35,772 bases of DNA from Okeania sp. SIO3I5 (GTDB lineage: Bacteria; Cyanobacteriota; Cyanobacteriia; Cyanobacteriales; Microcoleaceae): assembly GCF_010672085.1 (NCBI RefSeq), contig NZ_JAAHHT010000079.1, forward strand, positions 1-35,772, in the 5' to 3' direction. The position numbers were made by a program, and so were the translations under genes. Shown here in pieces: positions 32,230 to 35,772 of the stretch. Each line of letters opens with the position of its first letter. Positions within the stretch are counted from its first letter, which is position 1. The notes beneath the pieces are model-generated. The model was not told the DNA's origin. It saw only the letters and a list, made by a program, of their open reading frames with translations, and made no database searches.

Positions 32230-32524
32230 AATTACCGATGTAGCTTTAGCAGAAGCGGAGGAAGTTTATGTGTGGATAATGGATAGGTTTTCCCCAGAAA
32301 GTGCCCAACAGTGGTTTGAAGGTCTTATGGATGCAATTGAATCTTTAAACAAAAGCCCAAAACGGTTTTCTCTCGCACCAGAAAATGACGTTTTCCCTGA
32401 AGAAATCCGTCAAGTATTATATGGAAAAGGACGTGGAATGTATCGCATACTTTTTACAATTTCAGAATCAATTGTTTATATTTTACACGTTCGTCATGCT
32501 TCTCGTCAATTTATAGAGCCATAA
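32213..32524 (+). CDS. RelE/ParE-superfamily toxin
   Basis: The 103-aa protein shows the RelE/ParE fold pattern: YRVEITDVALAEAEEVYVWI, a helix (SAQQWFEGLMDAIESLNKSP), EEIRQVLYGKGRGMYRILFTI and a final VYILHVRHASRQF. Members either cleave ribosome-bound mRNA (RelE) or inhibit gyrase (ParE); the conserved HVRHASRQ end fits this superfamily but does not separate the two. It overlaps the antitoxin gene by 17 bases in another frame. The pair is flanked by direct repeats. Confidence 0.9.
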   Translation: MKYRVEITDVALAEAEEVYVWIMDRFSPESAQQWFEGLMDAIESLNKSPKRFSLAPENDVFPEEIRQVLYGKGRGMYRILFTISESIVYILHVRHASRQFIEP

Positions 32525-32949
32525 AAAAACGAAATAGCATATAGCTCTTTTTGGGCAAAAGAGATCGACGTTGTTAATATTATTTAACAAATAAGAAAAA
32601 CCAGGTTTATCGGAGTTTTTAATCTGCAAAATAAACCTGCTTTTAGAGGAATTTTGACTTTTAATTAGGGTTTGCTGAATAAATATAAAAGTATTGACAG
32701 ATAAAGATTTAGCGCCTTTTTAGGTCTTGAAAAAGTACCTGGTTTTCAGCTCTTCATGCTCAAAAATTTAGCATTTTTGGCGCATTGTTGGGCCAAAAAA
32801 TTACTCTCCTACTCCCCTACTTCCCTACTCCTTAAAAAAGACTTTTTCAGCAAGCCCTAATTAGAAGCGATCGCTTCCCCTGTTATGTTAGTTTTTTTGT
32901 CTGCAATACGGTCGCTAAAATTATTTAACCAATAACAAAAAATAGTGTT
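32525..32949. other. Spacer between the two toxin-antitoxin modules
   Basis: No gene is seen. It holds the second flanking direct repeat (32581-32640), a family D element (32665-32860) and a HIP1 site (about 32867). A GGGGA-type spacer run (TACTCCCCTACTTCCC) lies inside the family D element. Confidence 0.55.
32665..32860. repeat. Family D inverted-repeat element
   Basis: The 196-bp element has ends TTAGGGTTTGCTGAATAA and TTTTTCAGCAAGCCCTAA, a 15-base inverted repeat with one or two mismatches. The same ends bound 8978-9398. It has no coding capacity and is probably a MITE mobilised by a transposase elsewhere. Confidence 0.8.
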
Positions 32950-33396
32950 TTAGCTCCATGATTCCCAAGAAAAAGGCTGAACTTCCCTAATTCGTTTAAA
33001 ATCATTGTCGGCAGAAACTAAAGTTAATCCATGTTGAATAACTGTGGCAACTATCCAAAGGTCATGGTCGCTAAATCCTAAATTGCTTATATTCGTGCGA
33101 CGACGTTTATTTTTATCTTTTGGAGCAAAGTGAGCGAAAATTAATGCTTTGAGTTGGCTATAAATTATGGCAGTTTCTTCGTCTATAAAATAGAGATTTA
33201 CACTGGTCAAAAAAGCTTCTACTGCCCTGCGGTTTTCCAGGACTTTTTCTGAATTTTCACTCATATAAAACAGTTCCGCATAAGTGATGATGCTAATACT
33301 AATACTGTCATTTGCGTGAGTATTTAAAGCATCAATTACTTGAGAATTGCCATTAATAATATAGCTACAGTGGTTTGTATCCAACAAATAAGACAT
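32950..33396 (-). CDS. PIN-domain toxin (VapC-like)
   Basis: The acidic PIN residues are in place: D6 (LLDTNHC), E41 (ITYAEL), D112 (SDHDLWIVATV) and D130 (LVSADNDF). PIN toxins are Mg-dependent RNases that cut tRNA or other RNA. The 148-aa length is normal, with a basic insert (KDKNKRRRTN, about 94-103) just before the third acidic motif. The gene begins 6 bases after the stop of the 127-aa gene, the usual antitoxin-toxin order. Confidence 0.9.
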   Translation of the reverse strand: MSYLLDTNHCSYIINGNSQVIDALNTHANDSISISIITYAELFYMSENSEKVLENRRAVEAFLTSVNLYFIDEETAIIYSQLKALIFAHFAPKDKNKRRRTNISNLGFSDHDLWIVATVIQHGLTLVSADNDFKRIREVQPFSWESWS

Positions 33397-33402
33397 GAAG
33401 AA

Positions 33403-33786
33403 TTAAAACTGAGTTTTCGAGCGCGTTTCACGGACAAAATCAAGGCAACTTTCCAGGTCGTCACCCTGCCAGGTACCGGCGAATTTTAGTAAGTCTTTAG
33501 CAGTTTTTCCCCTCTTTATAGGTGGCTGTTTGTGCAAAGAAGATGAATCAGTATTTTCTAGTAATTGGGGTGGTCTTTCTAAATTTTCATCAGCTAAAGA
33601 ACCATAAGTTTCATCAATAAATTTTTGCCATTCTAATCGAGATTTTTGTTCTTCAGTTAAAGAAGATAAATCACTCTTTTCTACTGATTGGATAGAGTCG
33701 AGAAAGTCACTAACCAGGGCAAGTCTTTCTGGCGATAGTCTATCGAGCTGACTTTCGATTTTTTGACGCAATTGAAATGTATTCAT
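33403..33786 (-). CDS. Putative antitoxin partner of the PIN toxin (127 aa)
   Basis: The N-terminal 40 residues (LRQKIESQLDRLSPERLALV) resemble the short helical N-terminus of DUF2281-type antitoxins. The middle is acidic and low in complexity, as expected for a flexible, proteolysed antitoxin. The C-terminal AKDLLKFAGTWQGDDLESCLDFVRETR is a known motif in antitoxins paired with PIN toxins, where it masks the active site. It has no clear DNA-binding domain. It lies directly upstream of the toxin with a 6-base gap. Confidence 0.82.
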   Translation of the reverse strand: MNTFQLRQKIESQLDRLSPERLALVSDFLDSIQSVEKSDLSSLTEEQKSRLEWQKFIDETYGSLADENLERPPQLLENTDSSSLHKQPPIKRGKTAKDLLKFAGTWQGDDLESCLDFVRETRSKTQF

Positions 33787-33829
33787 ATTAGTTTTTTAAT
33801 ATTTTTTTACCGACAATACTTTACCAGAA

Positions 33830-33954
33830 CTATAGCAATCCTAAATAGGTTTTAACATTTTATCGTAGGAGTTTGGTCTCCAAATCCCTTTTTTGCTTGG
33901 GTTTGGGGACTAAACCCCTACAGTTTTTTTTCACAAATCATTTAGATTGCTATA
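33830..33954. repeat. Family A element (copy A3) with a nested family E palindrome
   Basis: The ends CTATAGCAATC and GATTGCTATA match copies A1 and A2. The inside carries a diverged pair of family E arms (TAGGAGTTTGGTCTCC and GGGTTTGGGGACTAAACCCC, about 33866-33920), so one repeat has moved into another. Confidence 0.75.
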
Positions 33955-34203
33955 TTTAAGAATTGCTACTAACGCGTCTAGCTTTAAAATGTGGGTAAAT
34001 TTGAGTCAATGAAGACCTCTCCCCCAACCCCTCTCCTGCAAGGAGAGGGGAGAAACTCCCTCTTCCCTCTTAGGGAAGGGGGTTGGGGGGTTAGGTTGTA
34101 CCCACAATTTTAGTCTAGACGAGCTACTACAGTCTTGACCAAGTAGCAAAAAGTAGGATAAAGTAACCTTATCCACCAAATCCACAATACCCACTCAATT
34201 TTC
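33955..34203. other. Spacer upstream of the STAND gene
   Basis: No gene is seen. It contains a GC-rich palindromic block (CCCCCAACCCCTCTCC, CAAGGAGAGGGGAG and AAGGGGGTTGGGGGGTTAG, about 34020-34095), a common dispersed repeat in cyanobacterial spacers. Confidence 0.55.
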
Positions 34204-35607
34204 ATGGACTTCCAAGAATTATTAGCATGGGCAGATCAGCAGGTATTGGCCCACACTGGAAAACCCTTGGACGACCTCCAAAAAGCCATTTTACGAGGCA
34301 CCTGGGAACGTGAAAAATACTCCGATATTGCCAATTCCTACCATTGTACCGAGGTTCATGTTAAAAAGGTGGCTTCTCAATTGTGGAAAACACTCTCACA
34401 AAGTTTAGGCGATGGAGAACAAATAAATAAATCAAATTTGCGCTCAATGTTCCACAGATGGCAAGTCTCGAATCTCTCAGTCTTCAGTAGACATATCGGA
34501 CACATCGGTAATGTCAGTGTCTGCGGAAACGCCTCACATCCGCTAGAATTTCCCAAGCAGCAACAGAGCGATCGCTCCCCTTCCCCAAACAAAAGCAAAC
34601 CCCATATAGATCGCTCCGAAGCACCAGACCTAGAATATTGTTGCGATCGCTCCCACGAACTCGATACCCTAAAAAACTTACTCCTGGAAAAACGGACTCG
34701 TCTAATAACAATTTCCGGAATTAGCGGTATGGGAAAAACAGCGATCGCCCTTCAGTTACTATCAGAAATAGAAGATAAATTTGACTATATAATCTGGCGG
34801 AGTCTTCGCGGTTCCCCAACCCCAGAAACTACTCTCAAATCTTTAACTCAATTTTTTTCTAATATTCCCCAAAACCGCAAAAATCAAAAAGAAGAAGAGC
34901 AACTATCTTTACTAATAGAATATTTGCGAAATAATCGCTGTTTAATAATATTAGATGACCTGCATAAAGTGCTAGAAAAAAATAAATTAGTCGGTCATTA
35001 TCAACCGGGATACGAAAATTATAGAAACCTTTTTCAAACCATCGCTGAACTATCCCATCAAAGCTGTCTAATTTTCAACAGTTGGGAATTACCCTTAGAA
35101 ATAGTCGATTTAAAAAATAAAAATGCCCCCATTTCCTGCTTGGAACTAGAAAGTTTAGGAAAAACCGCCAATAAAATCTTAGAAAAAGAAGGTTTATTAG
35201 ATCAAGAAAAATGGTCGGAATTAATCAATATTTATGGAGGCAACCCCCACTGGTTAAAAATTGCAGCAACAGGAATTCAAGATTTATTTGGAGGTAGAGT
35301 AGGAGAATATTTACAATACAAACCTCTATTTTTAGGAGACGAATTAATCGTTATTTTAAAACAACATTTAACTCGGATAACCGACTTAGAAAAGCAGATT
35401 TTATTACAAATTAGCTCTCAAAAAGAACCAGTTTCTATCTCTTGGTTGCGGGAAAGTAGCGATCGCTCCAACTCCGATATTTTGAATGCCATTAGATCCT
35501 TGACGAAGCGATCGCTTCTAGAAAAAATCGAAAGGCAAAATTCAACCCTATTCACCGTTAAACAAATTTTTCAAGAATATTTGTTAGAGCAAAATTTATC
35601 AACTTGA
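34204..35607 (+). CDS. STAND/NB-ARC ATPase with an HTH-like N-terminus
   Basis: Residues 1-70 (FQELLAWADQQVLAHTGKPL, later SDIANSYHCTEVHVKKVAS) fit the helix-turn-helix-like N-terminal domain seen in many cyanobacterial NB-ARC proteins and vWA-MoxR-associated proteins. The P-loop is GISGMGKT (172-179) and Walker B is LIILDDLH (247-254). FDYIIWRSLRGSPTP and GGNPHWLKI (GxP motif) are also typical. The usual sensor TSRE is replaced by NSWELP, losing the conserved Arg. The frame ends at 467 aa without the WD40 or TPR repeats that often follow, so it is either a short type or truncated. HIP1 sites occur inside the gene. Such proteins sense stress or phage signals, and the target here is unknown. 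Confidence 0.88.
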   Translation: MDFQELLAWADQQVLAHTGKPLDDLQKAILRGTWEREKYSDIANSYHCTEVHVKKVASQLWKTLSQSLGDGEQINKSNLRSMFHRWQVSNLSVFSRHIGHIGNVSVCGNASHPLEFPKQQQSDRSPSPNKSKPHIDRSEAPDLEYCCDRSHELDTLKNLLLEKRTRLITISGISGMGKTAIALQLLSEIEDKFDYIIWRSLRGSPTPETTLKSLTQFFSNIPQNRKNQKEEEQLSLLIEYLRNNRCLIILDDLHKVLEKNKLVGHYQPGYENYRNLFQTIAELSHQSCLIFNSWELPLEIVDLKNKNAPISCLELESLGKTANKILEKEGLLDQEKWSELINIYGGNPHWLKIAATGIQDLFGGRVGEYLQYKPLFLGDELIVILKQHLTRITDLEKQILLQISSQKEPVSISWLRESSDRSNSDILNAIRSLTKRSLLEKIERQNSTLFTVKQIFQEYLLEQNLST

Positions 35608-35772
35608 TTACTTTCCAACTTTTTCCTCAATATTTCTCCCATCTGCTGAATATCTTCCTCTGTTTAAAGAACCAGTTTCTATCTCTTGCTTGCGGGAAAG
35701 TAGCGATCGCTCCAACTCCGATATTTTGAATGCCATTAGATCCTTGACGAAGCGATCGCTTCTAGAAAAAAT
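35422..35772. repeat. Partial duplication of the STAND gene at the window edge
   Basis: Bases 35422-35528, inside the STAND gene, are repeated at 35666-35772 (offset 244) with one visible change (CTTGGTTGCG to CTTGCTTGCG). The repeat runs off the window, so its full length is unknown. The bases between the gene end and the repeat (35608-35665) show no gene. Confidence 0.9.

Larger units (their letters stand above)
31811..32640. repeat. 60-bp direct repeats flanking the Phd/RelE-like module
   Basis: The sequence at 31811-31870 recurs at 32581-32640, with 52 of 60 bases identical by my alignment. Both start TATTTAACAAATA and contain TGCAAAATAAACC. One lies just upstream of the antitoxin gene and the other just downstream of the toxin gene. 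A shorter fragment (TTATTTAACCAATAACAAAA) is at 32921. Confidence 0.85.

Overview
The window looks like chromosome of a filamentous, non-heterocystous-type cyanobacterium. This is inferred from HIP1 sites (GCGATCGC) scattered through genes and spacers, a low GC content, long repeat-rich spacers, and cyanobacterial-style families: pentapeptide repeats, DUF4347/FG-GAP/RTX surface proteins, a STAND ATPase with an HTH N-terminus, effector-associated domain (EAD) proteins and a small eight-cysteine ferredoxin. The genus cannot be fixed from sequence alone.

Layout. 1-3.8 kb, minus strand: a compact four-gene locus made of a trypsin-like protease with an EAD-like N-terminus (now split by a one-base frameshift), an unknown 263-aa protein whose 5' end is tandemly triplicated, a 99-aa stand-alone EAD-like protein and an unknown 353-aa protein. 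It is the best candidate here for a little-described conflict or signalling system. 4.1-5.1 kb: a Rieske oxygenase of the KshA/cholesterol-7-desaturase type. 5.1-7.4 kb: a gene desert full of short repeats. 7.4-10.9 kb: a HisRS-family protein, a long-form HisG and a small ferredoxin. 10.95-12.97 kb: an intact-looking IS605-type transposon (tnpA and tnpB divergent). 13.0-16.0 kb: an HTH protein divergent from an orphan 673-aa P-loop ATPase. 16-19 kb: repeats and a pentapeptide protein. 19.1-20.3 kb: trpB. 20.6-23.4 kb: a wrecked DNA methyltransferase gene broken by a MITE-like insertion, nonsense codons and a duplication of its 3' end. 24 kb: a CAP-domain lipoprotein. 25.8-28.6 kb: a threonine-synthase-family PLP enzyme flanked by two ubiquitin-like sulfur-carrier genes (MoaD-like and CysO-like), all on the plus strand. 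28.8-31.3 kb: a large DUF4347/FG-GAP/RTX protein split by a one-base frameshift. 31.9-33.8 kb: two toxin-antitoxin modules (Phd/RelE-like, and PIN with its partner). 34.2-35.6 kb: a STAND/NB-ARC ATPase, with part of its coding sequence duplicated at the window edge.

The spacers hold at least seven families of short inverted-repeat elements (called A, B, C, D, E, I and J below), many present two to five times, nested in one another, ending inside genes, or associated with duplications. The repeated frameshifts, nonsense codons, tandem duplications and insertions suggest a genome with relaxed selection and active small mobile elements. All function calls come from reading motifs by eye; no database search was run.
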